Origin: an uncultured Clostridia bacterium
Lineage (GTDB): Bacteria > Bacillota > Clostridia > TANB77 > CAG-508
NCBI GenBank assembly: GCA_934162365.1
Contig: CAKPIK010000003.1
Location: forward strand, 157,175-221,174
Direction of reading: 5' to 3'
DNA: 64,000 nucleotides
Of this stretch, positions 9,356 to 16,714 are shown piece by piece (within the stretch, counting starts at the first letter, position 1; every line of letters starts with the position of its first letter). A program made the position numbers and the translations under genes. The notes under the pieces are model-generated. The model saw only the letters and a list, made by a program, of their open reading frames with translations, did no database searches and was not told the origin of the DNA.

Positions 9356-9384
9356 ATTATATCACTATTTACATAATATTGCAA
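9356..9384 (-). promoter_or_regulatory. SigmaA-type promoter of the 324-residue gene
   Basis: The minus strand shows TTGCAA (9379-9384), a 17-base spacer and a perfect TATAAT (9356-9361). The leader is about 105 bases long. It contains the palindrome GGCAATTGCC (9311-9320) and an SD-like GGGAGG well upstream of the real start. Confidence 0.75.
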
Positions 9385-9423
9385 ACTGTTATATATATAC
9401 TTTTTCGTTATTAGCTTTTAATA

Positions 9424-9457
9424 ATAAAAAAGAATTCCCTAAAGAATTCTTTTTTAT
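9424..9457 (-). terminator. Bidirectional terminator-like hairpin
   Basis: The stem is ATAAAAAAGAATTC with GAATTCTTTTTTAT around CCTAAA. It has T-runs in both directions. It could end leftward transcription from the MFS gene or from the tiny ORF at 9481-9561. Confidence 0.65.
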
Positions 9458-9480
9458 CTTAATTAGATTTTTAATTATTA

Positions 9481-9561
9481 TTACAAGTCATATATGTTAC
9501 CATTTATATTAATGCAATTGGCTCCATCGAAGTAGTTATCTACAACTTTTTTGCCTCTCAT
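9481..9561 (-). CDS. Doubtful 26-residue ORF or gene remnant
   Basis: The frame begins MRGKKVVDNYFDG and ends at TAA 24 bases before the hairpin at 9457. Upstream in frame a stop occurs soon, so it is not the tail of a long open gene. No SD is visible. It could be a leaderless peptide or a decayed gene end. Confidence 0.2.
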   Translation of the reverse strand: MRGKKVVDNYFDGANCININGNIYDL

Positions 9562-9564
9562 AAC

Positions 9565-9584
9565 GATTGATACAAATATCAATC
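9565..9584. repeat. 8-bp inverted repeat, possible operator
   Basis: GATTGATA, then CAAA, then TATCAATC: a perfect inverted repeat immediately upstream of the small ORF at 9481-9561. It could be a regulator site or simply a small hairpin. Confidence 0.35.
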
Positions 9585-9654
9585 AATTTATTTGTATAAA
9601 GATTATCAAATTATTATAAAAATTTCAAGAATTTTATAAAATCTTATATAATTT

Positions 9655-10911
9655 TTATTTAATACTATATAAATACTTTTTATTTATAGTATTTAATGTA
9701 TAAGCAAAAGCTATGTACATTAAAGTAAATCCTACTATTAAAATTGAAATAATATTTAAATCAAATCCTATTTTTGAAACAACTATTAAAATTAAATATC
9801 CTAAACTTCTTGATATATTTATCATAATTTCAAACCAAAACACATAATTTGGTTCATCTTCTATTTTAATATTTTGCTTACACATGCATTCATAATATAT
9901 AACTGAATTTGATGTTTCGAATATTGGATTACTTATACCATTAACTACATTATATACTAGTATTAATAAAAATCCTATGTTTACTGTAATAGTTCCAATT
10001 CTAATTTCATTGCTTATATTAAGATGCATCATACTAAATGTAAGTATTATAACTACTATGCTTTGTATAATAGACATTGGTATAAACAATTTAGATAATT
10101 TTTCTTTTTTAACAAATTTGTTAGTTAAATATACTACAATAATAGAAATAATAGTTATAAAACTACTAATACTTCCTAATGATAATTCTGTTGAAACCAC
10201 TAAAAAAGTTATAATTGTAATTAATGTTGATAATACTCCAAATGAACTTAGTCCTCTAAATATTGTTCTCCAGCTCATCAATTTCATCATTTTCTTATTT
10301 TCACTTGTGTTAATATTTTTCAAAAATTTTCTTATATTTATTTTTCCATGCTCTAGTTCAAATCCTTTTATAAATAGTGAAAAAATAAAACTTATAGAAA
10401 TTAATGCTATTAATACCACAAAAGCTAACTGATATGAATTTTTACTAATACAATAACCTAGCACAATAGGAAGGACAATATTTATTGTATATTTTAATAT
10501 TTGGTCTTTTGTAATATATTTTCTAAAATTTCCATCTTGATTAACTCTTTTTATTAATATTTGTTCAGGATAATAATAAAATGCATTCCCTATACTTGCA
10601 AATATTGCAAATGGAATTATATAATTTGAAATTTTTTCCCCAACAACTAGTAAAATTATGCATTGCATTAAATTTAAGAATATACCTATTCTAAACATAG
10701 AAACTAAATTAAGTTTTTGTAATTTATTAACAAGCAATAGGCATATTAAATATGTTAAAAAAAAAGTTATATAATATACCGAAACATCAACTATATTTCC
10801 TTGTGTTATTTTCAAAAAATATATTCCTAAAAACACATCTTTAAATACACTTATAACTTTTCCCGCTAAATCTGACATTAAAAAATTTTTCCACACATTA
10901 CTTTGTTCCAT
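9655..10911 (-). CDS. Multi-pass membrane transporter, MFS-like
   Basis: A 418-residue protein with about ten to twelve hydrophobic segments spread along its length and few charged residues between them, separated by a central basic loop (FELEHGKINIRKFLK, about 185-200). This layout and length suit the major facilitator superfamily. No substrate motif stands out. It lies 9 bases downstream of the dehydrogenase gene, so the two are likely cotranscribed. The product might export or import the hydroxy/keto acid handled by that enzyme, which is speculative. Confidence 0.65.
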   Translation of the reverse strand: MEQSNVWKNFLMSDLAGKVISVFKDVFLGIYFLKITQGNIVDVSVYYITFFLTYLICLLLVNKLQKLNLVSMFRIGIFLNLMQCIILLVVGEKISNYIIPFAIFASIGNAFYYYPEQILIKRVNQDGNFRKYITKDQILKYTINIVLPIVLGYCISKNSYQLAFVVLIALISISFIFSLFIKGFELEHGKINIRKFLKNINTSENKKMMKLMSWRTIFRGLSSFGVLSTLITIITFLVVSTELSLGSISSFITIISIIVVYLTNKFVKKEKLSKLFIPMSIIQSIVVIILTFSMMHLNISNEIRIGTITVNIGFLLILVYNVVNGISNPIFETSNSVIYYECMCKQNIKIEDEPNYVFWFEIMINISRSLGYLILIVVSKIGFDLNIISILIVGFTLMYIAFAYTLNTINKKYLYSIK

Positions 10912-10920
10912 CTGAGTCTC

Positions 10921-11883
10921 CTATCTTCCTTCTATATCTTTTTCTTCTTTTCTTTTTTCTAAAACATTAACTATATTTTCAGCACACTCTATATATTGTC
11001 TCTTTATAGCATCATCTGTACAACCTGCTATATGTGGTGTAACAATAACATTATTTCTTTTTTCAGATAATAAATCAGTATATTCGCCTACGTCTATATC
11101 TAATCCTAAATAAAAGCTAGGATTTTTATCTGCGAATTCAACTAATGCTTGTACATCTGTAACTCCTGTTCTTGAAGTATTTATAAATGTTGCATTTTTC
11201 TTTAAAAGTTCTACTTTATCTCTTGATATTAAATTATTAGTTTGGTTGGTTAATGGTACACTTACATTTATAATATCTGAATTTTGTAATAGTTCATCTA
11301 AATCTACAAATTTTACACCTTTTCTAATTAAATCTTCATGATTTTCAGGATGTTCTGTATAGGATAATATTGACATATTAAATAAATTTGCTATATCTAC
11401 CATTCTTTGAGATATTTTCCCTGCACCTATTAAACCTATTGTTTTTCCGTTTATATCAGTAGGTTTACTAGTTAATAATCTTCTGTTTGGTTTACCATTT
11501 ATAACTAAATCATTAGCTTCTTGTATCCTTTTACTTGCATCTAACATTAAGGTTAAAATATGCTCTGCAACCGATGTAACATTTGCAGAAGGGCAGTTAA
11601 CAACATCAATAAATTTAGATTCAAAACATTCTTTATCAATATGATCTAATCCAATAGACATAGAAGCTATAATCTTTGGAGTCCTTATATCACTAATCAT
11701 ATCTCTTGTTATTCTTTCTTCTACTCCAACAATTAAAATATCATATATGTTTAGTAATTGTTTTAATTCTTCTTTATTTGGATACTTTTCTCCACTCCAT
11801 ACATCTATGCTTATTCCCTTTTCTTTTAAAATCTTTACCGCTTGCCTATCTATACTCTTTGACATACTACATGCTTTTAACAT
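10921..11883 (-). CDS. D-isomer-specific 2-hydroxyacid dehydrogenase
   Basis: A 320-residue NAD-dependent oxidoreductase. The split substrate domain (1-95 and 285-320) surrounds a Rossmann domain with GLIGAGKIS near residue 150. The catalytic Arg sits in NTSRTGV near 235, the Glu would be in the DVGEYTD region near 265, and the His is in TPHIAGCTDDA near 285. The family includes phosphoglycerate, D-lactate and hydroxypyruvate reductases; the exact substrate is not deducible. It is paired with the downstream MFS-like transporter. Confidence 0.87.
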   Translation of the reverse strand: MLKACSMSKSIDRQAVKILKEKGISIDVWSGEKYPNKEELKQLLNIYDILIVGVEERITRDMISDIRTPKIIASMSIGLDHIDKECFESKFIDVVNCPSANVTSVAEHILTLMLDASKRIQEANDLVINGKPNRRLLTSKPTDINGKTIGLIGAGKISQRMVDIANLFNMSILSYTEHPENHEDLIRKGVKFVDLDELLQNSDIINVSVPLTNQTNNLISRDKVELLKKNATFINTSRTGVTDVQALVEFADKNPSFYLGLDIDVGEYTDLLSEKRNNVIVTPHIAGCTDDAIKRQYIECAENIVNVLEKRKEEKDIEGR

Positions 11884-11997
11884 TTTATTTCTCCTTAATT
11901 TTTTGTTTATTATATCATATTTTTAAGAAATTTAACTATTTTTGTACTATTTTATTGAAAATTAATCTTATATATCTCATAATAAAACATTGGTATC

Positions 11998-12276
11998 TTA
12001 TTTATAATTACTTTTACTTACACAATTGTACAGATATAAAGCGACTTGATTTTGTTCTGTTGCTTCCATTTCCATAAGTTTAGCCATTGCAAACATTACA
12101 ATCTTATATTTTGCAAAGTTTATTAAAGTAGTTCTATATTGATCATCAACTTCTTTTAACATAGTATCAAACTTTTCATAGTTTTCTTCAGTATTATATA
12201 TAAGTCCAGACCATTTACTTTTGCTCATACATATTGCCAGTCTTAATTTATCTTTTATATCCATATCATTTATCAT
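11998..12276 (-). CDS. Hypothetical small helical protein
   Basis: About 92 residues, mostly predicted helix, rich in Met and Lys, without a membrane segment or a motif I know. Start choice: a more upstream ATG at 12288 overlaps the AAAGGATGG SD, so the ATG at 12276 with about 8-base spacing looks better. The gene is alone between the dehydrogenase and tRNA-Gln. Its 3' end is followed by about 110 bases of AT-rich DNA with no obvious terminator. Confidence 0.55.
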   Translation of the reverse strand: MINDMDIKDKLRLAICMSKSKWSGLIYNTEENYEKFDTMLKEVDDQYRTTLINFAKYKIVMFAMAKLMEMEATEQNQVALYLYNCVSKSNYK

Positions 12277-12317
12277 AACATACACCATCCTTTCTTTTTA
12301 GGATGATTTTTTCGCAA

Positions 12318-12353
12318 ACAAAAAAATCAACCATTTTACTGATTGATTTTTGT
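12318..12353 (-). terminator. Terminator after tRNA-Gln
   Basis: On the minus strand AAAAATCAA and TTGATTTTTTT form a stem around a 12-base loop and end in a T-run, about 27 bases past the tRNA 3' end. Confidence 0.7.
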
Positions 12354-12379
12354 ATCTGTAGTTCGAACAGATTCGTTAC

Positions 12380-12454
12380 TGGCTGGGGTACTGTGATTCG
12401 AACACAGGAATGTCGGAGTCAGAGTCCGATGCCTTACCGCTTGGCGATACCCCA
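12380..12454 (-). tRNA. tRNA-Gln (anticodon CUG)
   Basis: The minus strand folds as a 75-base tRNA. The acceptor is TGGGGTA paired with TACCCCA, and CCA is encoded. The D-arm includes GCCAAGCGGTAAGGC, the anticodon stem GTCGG/CCGAC-type pairs enclose CTCTGAC with anticodon CTG, and the T-arm is CTGTGTTCGAATCACAG. Most bacteria carry tRNA-Gln(UUG); this CUG isoacceptor would read CAG only. Confidence 0.95.
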
Positions 12455-12522
12455 ATATTTCTACTTCATATATAATAGCATATTTATTATAATAATTCTA
12501 TATTTTTGACTTAAATATATAA

Positions 12523-12554
12523 AAAAGTGAGTCTATATTCATAGACTCACTTTT
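12523..12554 (-). terminator. Terminator of the 88-residue membrane protein gene
   Basis: A 14-bp perfect stem (AAAAGTGAGTCTAT with its complement), 4-base loop, immediately after the stop codon at 12558. T-rich flank on both strands. Confidence 0.8.
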
Positions 12555-12557
12555 AGA

Positions 12558-12824
12558 TTACCTTATTACTATAGCTCTTATCACAGTAGCTATGATAGCA
12601 GGAACTAATTGTATCAGCTCTGTAAGAGCAAATGCACGCACTTTTCTGGGTGGTTTTGTAAAATTTATAATACCAAAATTACAAACTCCAAATAATACAA
12701 TGCACAACAATCTTAACGCTACATAGCGACCTAAGCCACACAATATTGTGAGCCCCCAAGTAAATACACTTGTTCCAATTAAAGCTATAAGTACAAGGTA
12801 GTCATTCCGGTCAGTTTCTTTCAT
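12558..12824 (-). CDS. Small hydrophobic membrane protein, unknown
   Basis: 88 residues with two or three hydrophobic segments (about 10-30, 33-55 and 68-86) and a basic linker FTKPPRKVRAF between them. I do not recognise the family. Codon choice departs from neighbours (CGG, CGC, GGG, CTC, TGC), as for the gene at 8268-9242. It has a dedicated promoter, an SD AGGAGG and a terminator, so it is a one-gene transcription unit, possibly acquired. Confidence 0.65.
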   Translation of the reverse strand: MKETDRNDYLVLIALIGTSVFTWGLTILCGLGRYVALRLLCIVLFGVCNFGIINFTKPPRKVRAFALTELIQLVPAIIATVIRAIVIR

Positions 12825-12869
12825 ATAAAAACCTCCTAATACATTAGTTTATTAACTAACCATATTAAT

Positions 12870-12898
12870 ATTATATCACATAATATTAAATAATTCAA
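12870..12898 (-). promoter_or_regulatory. SigmaA-type promoter of the 88-residue gene
   Basis: TTGAAT (12893-12898), 17-base spacer, perfect TATAAT (12870-12875). Just downstream, TTAGTT-TATT-AACTAA (12844-12859) is a perfect inverted repeat that could be an operator or leader hairpin. Confidence 0.7.
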
Positions 12899-12922
12899 TT
12901 TTTAATATTGCATATACTTGTA

Positions 12923-13603
12923 TTAAAATTTAATATAATTGCTCATTTTATTATATTCTTCAATATCAGGTATATATTTTTTTATTATTTCTTCAAATTT
13001 TTTTGAATGTGTTTTATATTTTAAATGTGCAAATTGGTGTATTAGTATGTATTCTATTGTTTGTCTGTTATATTCTACTATATCTGGATTTATTATAATT
13101 AGTCCTTCTTCAGTTATACATTCTGCCATTTTATTATTAATTCTTTTAATCTCATAGTCTTCTGGTGCAAATCCTAATTGTTTTCTTATTTTTTCCATTA
13201 TTGGTTCAATTTCTTTTTTTGCAACTAAATCATATAATTTTTCTATCAATTTTTCTAAGATTTCATCTCTATTAAGCTTTTTATATTTATTAGGTAAACA
13301 TATTTTTATACTTTTTCCTTCTACTGTTAATGTAGGTTTTTTTAAGTTTTTATAATTTATTTTAACTTTACAATCTTCTCCTAATAATTTTACTACTTCA
13401 TTTCTTATATATTCTTTTTCGTAGTTTTTTTGATATTCTTCTATTTTGCTTAATATCCATTTTTTCTTTTCTTCAATAATATTTTGTATTTCATTAACAG
13501 AATAATACCATGGGGCACTTACTACAACTTCTCCATTTTGAACTGATAAGTATAATTCATTGTTATAATTTTTATTTACTGTATATGATATTACATTTTT
13601 CAT
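12923..13603 (-). CDS. YgjP/DUF45-like metallopeptidase-fold protein with altered active site
   Basis: 226 residues. The layout (N-terminal beta domain, long helical middle, C-terminal metal site) follows the YgjP-like (DUF45, SprT-related) family. The helix that normally reads HExxH reads LIHQFAHLKYKTHSKKFEE here, near residues 188-206. The two metal-binding His and the downstream HSKKF remain, but the catalytic Glu is Gln. The RWGSC-like element is also degenerate (NKMAECIT). The fold seems retained but peptidase activity is doubtful. It has its own strong promoter with a LexA-like site. Confidence 0.7.
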   Translation of the reverse strand: MKNVISYTVNKNYNNELYLSVQNGEVVVSAPWYYSVNEIQNIIEEKKKWILSKIEEYQKNYEKEYIRNEVVKLLGEDCKVKINYKNLKKPTLTVEGKSIKICLPNKYKKLNRDEILEKLIEKLYDLVAKKEIEPIMEKIRKQLGFAPEDYEIKRINNKMAECITEEGLIIINPDIVEYNRQTIEYILIHQFAHLKYKTHSKKFEEIIKKYIPDIEEYNKMSNYIKF

Positions 13604-13632
13604 TTCTTAGCCCCCTATATCAAATTCTATTA

Positions 13633-13644
13633 GAACTCTTGTTC
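13633..13644. promoter_or_regulatory. Possible LexA box (GAAC-N4-GTTC)
   Basis: GAACTCTTGTTC matches the core palindrome of the Gram-positive SOS box. It lies just downstream of the -10 of the promoter at 13652-13680, where a repressor would block transcription. A LexA gene is present at 41189-41842. This is a single-site match, so chance is possible. Confidence 0.45.
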
Positions 13645-13651
13645 GTTTATT

Positions 13652-13680
13652 ATTATACAAACACTTTTTCGGTTTGTCAA
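13652..13680 (-). promoter_or_regulatory. Consensus sigmaA promoter of the YgjP-like gene
   Basis: TTGACA (13675-13680), 17-base spacer, TATAAT (13652-13657): both hexamers are perfect consensus. Confidence 0.85.
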
Positions 13681-13741
13681 TACTTTTTTATAAAAAATAC
13701 AAAAAAATGTTCGTATTCTTTTTTATTAAAATTGTATATTA

Positions 13742-13766
13742 AAAGACAGGTGTAAAACCTGTCTTT
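13742..13766 (-). terminator. Terminator of ldh
   Basis: Ten-bp stem AAAGACAGGT with ACCTGTCTTT, 14 bases after the ldh stop. The minus-strand T-run is interrupted. Confidence 0.65.
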
Positions 13767-13779
13767 ACGTAAGTTAAAT

Positions 13780-14733
13780 TTACAATATTTCTTTTCTTAT
13801 TTCTTGCATATATTCGCTTAATATCTTACAACTTTCGTCTAATTTAGCTTGATCTTTTTCTGATAAATCTAATTCAAGTAATTCTCTTGCACCATTACTA
13901 TTTATTATGGCTGGCATTCCAATATATATGTCTTTATGTCCGTATTCGCCATTTAAATATGCTGATACTGTTAATATTTCATTTGTATCATTTAAAATAT
14001 TTTTAATAATTCTTGTTAATCCTATTCCTATTCCATAATAAGTAGCTTTTTTTCTATTTATTATCTCATATGCAGAGTCTCTAACTTCTACATATATTTT
14101 ATCTAAATCTGCAAGATTTCCATTATTATCATTCATTATATCTATCATTTTTTTACAACCAACATATGCGTGTTCCCATGGAACAAATGAGGAGTCTCCA
14201 TGTTCTCCCATTACATATGCGTGAATATTTTTACTTGATACATCTAAATATTTTCCTATTTGATATCTTAATCTTGATGTGTCTAATGCTGTTCCTGAAC
14301 CTATTACTCTATTAGTTGGAAATTTTGAAACTTCTTGTACAACTTTTGTCATTATATCCACAGGGTTTGATGCAATTAAGAATATTCCATTAAATCCACT
14401 TGCAACAACTTGTGTTGTTATGTCTTTCATTATTTTAGCATTTGCTGTTGATAATTCTAATCTTGTTTGTCCTGGTTTTTGATTTAGTCCAGCAGTAATA
14501 ACAACTATGTCTGCATCACCACAATCTGAGTATTCTCCTGCTTTTACAGTCATATGACTTGGTGAACATGGAATTCCATCTGATAAGTCCATAGCTTCAC
14601 CTATTGCTTTGTCTTTCAATACGTCTATTAGTACTAATTCATTTACTCCTATTCCTTGGTTAGCAATTGCATATGCCATACTCATTCCAACGAATCCTGT
14701 ACCAACTAAAACTACTTTTCTTTTTTCTATCAT
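13780..14733 (-). CDS. ldh: L-lactate dehydrogenase
   Basis: It reduces pyruvate to L-lactate with NADH. The 317-residue chain has the Rossmann GTGFVGMSMA motif, the substrate loop QKPGQTRLEL whose Gln distinguishes LDH from malate dehydrogenase, ASNPVDI with NPVD, and the catalytic His in MGEHGDSS. Start at ATG 14733: a GTG 9 bases upstream sits within the AAAGGTG SD. It is a single gene with its own promoter. It regenerates NAD+ for the glycolytic cluster downstream, in parallel with the hydrogenase. Confidence 0.96.
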   Translation of the reverse strand: MIEKRKVVLVGTGFVGMSMAYAIANQGIGVNELVLIDVLKDKAIGEAMDLSDGIPCSPSHMTVKAGEYSDCGDADIVVITAGLNQKPGQTRLELSTANAKIMKDITTQVVASGFNGIFLIASNPVDIMTKVVQEVSKFPTNRVIGSGTALDTSRLRYQIGKYLDVSSKNIHAYVMGEHGDSSFVPWEHAYVGCKKMIDIMNDNNGNLADLDKIYVEVRDSAYEIINRKKATYYGIGIGLTRIIKNILNDTNEILTVSAYLNGEYGHKDIYIGMPAIINSNGARELLELDLSEKDQAKLDESCKILSEYMQEIRKEIL

Positions 14734-14772
14734 ATATATCACCTTTCTTTTCTATGATTTCCACAATAGAAA

Positions 14773-14801
14773 ATTATATCACTACTTTATATTTATTTCA
14801 A
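14773..14801 (-). promoter_or_regulatory. SigmaA-type promoter of ldh
   Basis: TTGAAA (14796-14801), 17-base spacer and perfect TATAAT (14773-14778) upstream of the ldh SD. Confidence 0.75.
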
Positions 14802-14810
14802 TGATTTTTA

Positions 14811-14842
14811 AAAAAAAATTGTCAACCGAATTGGTTGACAAT
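14811..14842 (-). terminator. Terminator of the GGGtGRT gene
   Basis: Stem ATTGTCAACC with GGTTGACAAT, loop GAATT, then a long T-run on the minus strand, 9 bases past the stop. Confidence 0.85.
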
Positions 14843-14851
14843 CTTTTTTAT

Positions 14852-15853
14852 TTATTTCATTGCTTCTTCTACTGCAACTGCAACAGCAACTGTTGCACCT
14901 ACCATTGGGTTGTTACCCATTCCTATTAATCCCATCATTTCAACGTGTGCTGGTACTGAAGAACTTCCTGCGAATTGTGCATCTGAGTGCATTCTTCCCA
15001 TTGTATCTGTCATACCATATGAAGCAGGTCCAGCAGCCATATTATCTGGATGTAATGTTCTACCTGTTCCACCACCTGATGCAACTGAGAAATATTTCTT
15101 TCCAGCTTCTAATCTTTCTTTTTTGTATGTTCCTGCTACTGGGTGTTGGAATCTTGTTGGGTTTGTAGAGTTACCTGTTATAGAAACATCTACATCTTCT
15201 AACCACATTATTGCTACACCTTCTCTAACATCGTTAGCTCCATAGCATCTTACTTTGCTTCTTTCACCATCTGAATAAGGTATTTCTTCTACAACCTTAA
15301 CTTTTCCTGTAAAGAAATCAAAGTCTGTTTTTACATATGTAAATCCATTTATTCTTGATATTACTTGTGCTGCATCTTTTCCTAAACCATTTAATATAAC
15401 TCTTAATGGTTCTTTTCTAACTTTGTTTGCAGATTTTGCAATTCCTATTGCACCTTCTGCTGCTGCAAAGCTTTCATGTCCTGCTAAGAATGCAAAACAT
15501 TTTGTTTCTTCAGATAAAAGCATTGATGCTAAATTTCCATGTCCTAAACCAACTTTTCTATCATCTGCAACAGAACCTGGTATACAGAAAGATTGCAAAC
15601 CTTCTCCTATTGCTTTTGCTGCTTCATGAGCTTTTGTACAACCTTTCTTTATTGCTATAGCTGCTCCTAATGTATATGCCCAAGCGGCATTATCAAAACA
15701 TATTGGTTGAACTCCCTTTACTATTTCATAAGGATTAAATCCTTTATCTGTACATATTTTTAATGCATCTTCAAAATCTTTTATTCCGTATTTTTCCATT
15801 ACTGGTTTTATTTGATCAATTCTTCTTTCATAACTTTCAAAAGTTACTGCCAT
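14852..15853 (-). CDS. GGGtGRT protein (uncharacterised conserved family)
   Basis: 333 residues that contain the name-giving block ASGGGTGRTLHPDNMAAG near residue 273. The rest is typical of this conserved but functionally unknown family: GHGNLASMLL, FLAGHESFAAAEGA, FGE-like Cys residues and the Ala/Val-rich tail. It is soluble, with no signal peptide. Its partner is the NifU-like scaffold gene just upstream; this pairing recurs in anaerobes and suggests a shared role with iron-sulfur cofactors, but the biochemical activity is not established. Confidence 0.92.
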   Translation of the reverse strand: MAVTFESYERRIDQIKPVMEKYGIKDFEDALKICTDKGFNPYEIVKGVQPICFDNAAWAYTLGAAIAIKKGCTKAHEAAKAIGEGLQSFCIPGSVADDRKVGLGHGNLASMLLSEETKCFAFLAGHESFAAAEGAIGIAKSANKVRKEPLRVILNGLGKDAAQVISRINGFTYVKTDFDFFTGKVKVVEEIPYSDGERSKVRCYGANDVREGVAIMWLEDVDVSITGNSTNPTRFQHPVAGTYKKERLEAGKKYFSVASGGGTGRTLHPDNMAAGPASYGMTDTMGRMHSDAQFAGSSSVPAHVEMMGLIGMGNNPMVGATVAVAVAVEEAMK

Positions 15854-15870
15854 TATTATTCCTCCTTTTC

Positions 15871-15893
15871 AAAATTTGTTTTACAAATTTTGT
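15871..15893 (-). promoter_or_regulatory. Leader hairpin before the GGGtGRT gene
   Basis: CAAAATTTG and CAAATTTTG form a perfect 9-bp stem with a 5-base loop, directly before the AAGGAGGA SD. It may tune expression or mRNA stability between the two genes of the pair. Confidence 0.45.
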
Positions 15894-15967
15894 ATTATTA
15901 ACTATTATTTTTAGTCATTAATTGTTCTTATTAAACAAATCAAAAACTAGTTTCCATTTGTTTATAT

Positions 15968-16660
15968 TTATTCTTTACGTGGATCAATCACTTTAACCGC
16001 TTCATCAAATCTTCCATATTTTCCTGAAGCTTTTTCTATTGCTTCCATTGGTTCTATTCCAGCTTTAATGTTATCCATCATTTTTCCTAGATTTACATAT
16101 TTATAACCTATTATTTGATCATCTTTATCTAGTGCTATATCTGTTATATAACCTTCTGCAAGTTCTAGATATCTTGGACCTTTTATAGCTGTACTGTATA
16201 TTGTACCAACTTGGCTTCTATGTCCTTTTCCTAGATCTTCTAGTCCTGCTCCAATAGAAAGTCCTCCTTCTGAGAAAGCTGATTGACTTCTACCATATAC
16301 TATTTGTAAGAATAATTCTCTCATAGCAGTATTTATTGCATCACAAACTAAGTCTGTGTTTAATGCTTCTAATATTGTTTTTCCAACTAATATTTCACCA
16401 GCCATAGCTGCTGAGTGTGTCATTCCACTACATCCAACAGTTTCTACTAATGCTTCTTGGATTATTCCTTCCTTTATATTTAATGTTAATTTACAAGCTC
16501 CTTGTTGAGGTGCACACCAACCAATTCCATGTGTAAATCCAGATATATCTTTTATATCTTTTGCCTTTACCCATTTACCTTCTTCTGGTATTGGTGCTGG
16601 TCCATGGTCTACTCCTTTTGCAACTGGACACATATTTTCTACTTCTTTTGAATAAATCAT
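15968..16660 (-). CDS. NifU-like iron-sulfur cluster assembly scaffold protein
   Basis: 230 residues. The N-terminal half has the IscU/NifU-N pattern of three Cys in separate loops (GIGWCAPQQGAC near 48 and VGCSGMTHSAAMAGEIL near 80) plus NTAMRELFLQIVYGR. It presumably builds or carries an Fe-S cluster for the GGGtGRT partner or a client. Start at ATG 16660 with AAAGGAGC at 7 bases; a TTG 18 bases upstream lies before the SD and is rejected. It is 114 bases upstream of the GGGtGRT gene and likely cotranscribed. Confidence 0.85.
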   Translation of the reverse strand: MIYSKEVENMCPVAKGVDHGPAPIPEEGKWVKAKDIKDISGFTHGIGWCAPQQGACKLTLNIKEGIIQEALVETVGCSGMTHSAAMAGEILVGKTILEALNTDLVCDAINTAMRELFLQIVYGRSQSAFSEGGLSIGAGLEDLGKGHRSQVGTIYSTAIKGPRYLELAEGYITDIALDKDDQIIGYKYVNLGKMMDNIKAGIEPMEAIEKASGKYGRFDEAVKVIDPRKE

Positions 16661-16714
16661 TTTGATTGCTCCTTTCAATTTTTATATATTAATATATTTA
16701 TTAATAACTTACAT

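Larger units (their letters stand above)
9243..9654. other. 412-base region without a clear gene
   Basis: It holds the promoter and leader of the leftward 324-residue gene, a strong palindromic hairpin (9424-9457), a possible 26-residue ORF (9481-9561) and an inverted repeat at 9565-9584. The rest is AT-rich with nothing recognisable. Confidence 0.7.

Noticed and set aside
9565..9584. Possible toxin-antitoxin operator near a tiny ORF
   Set aside because: There is no paired toxin or antitoxin gene; only a short inverted repeat and a weak ORF.
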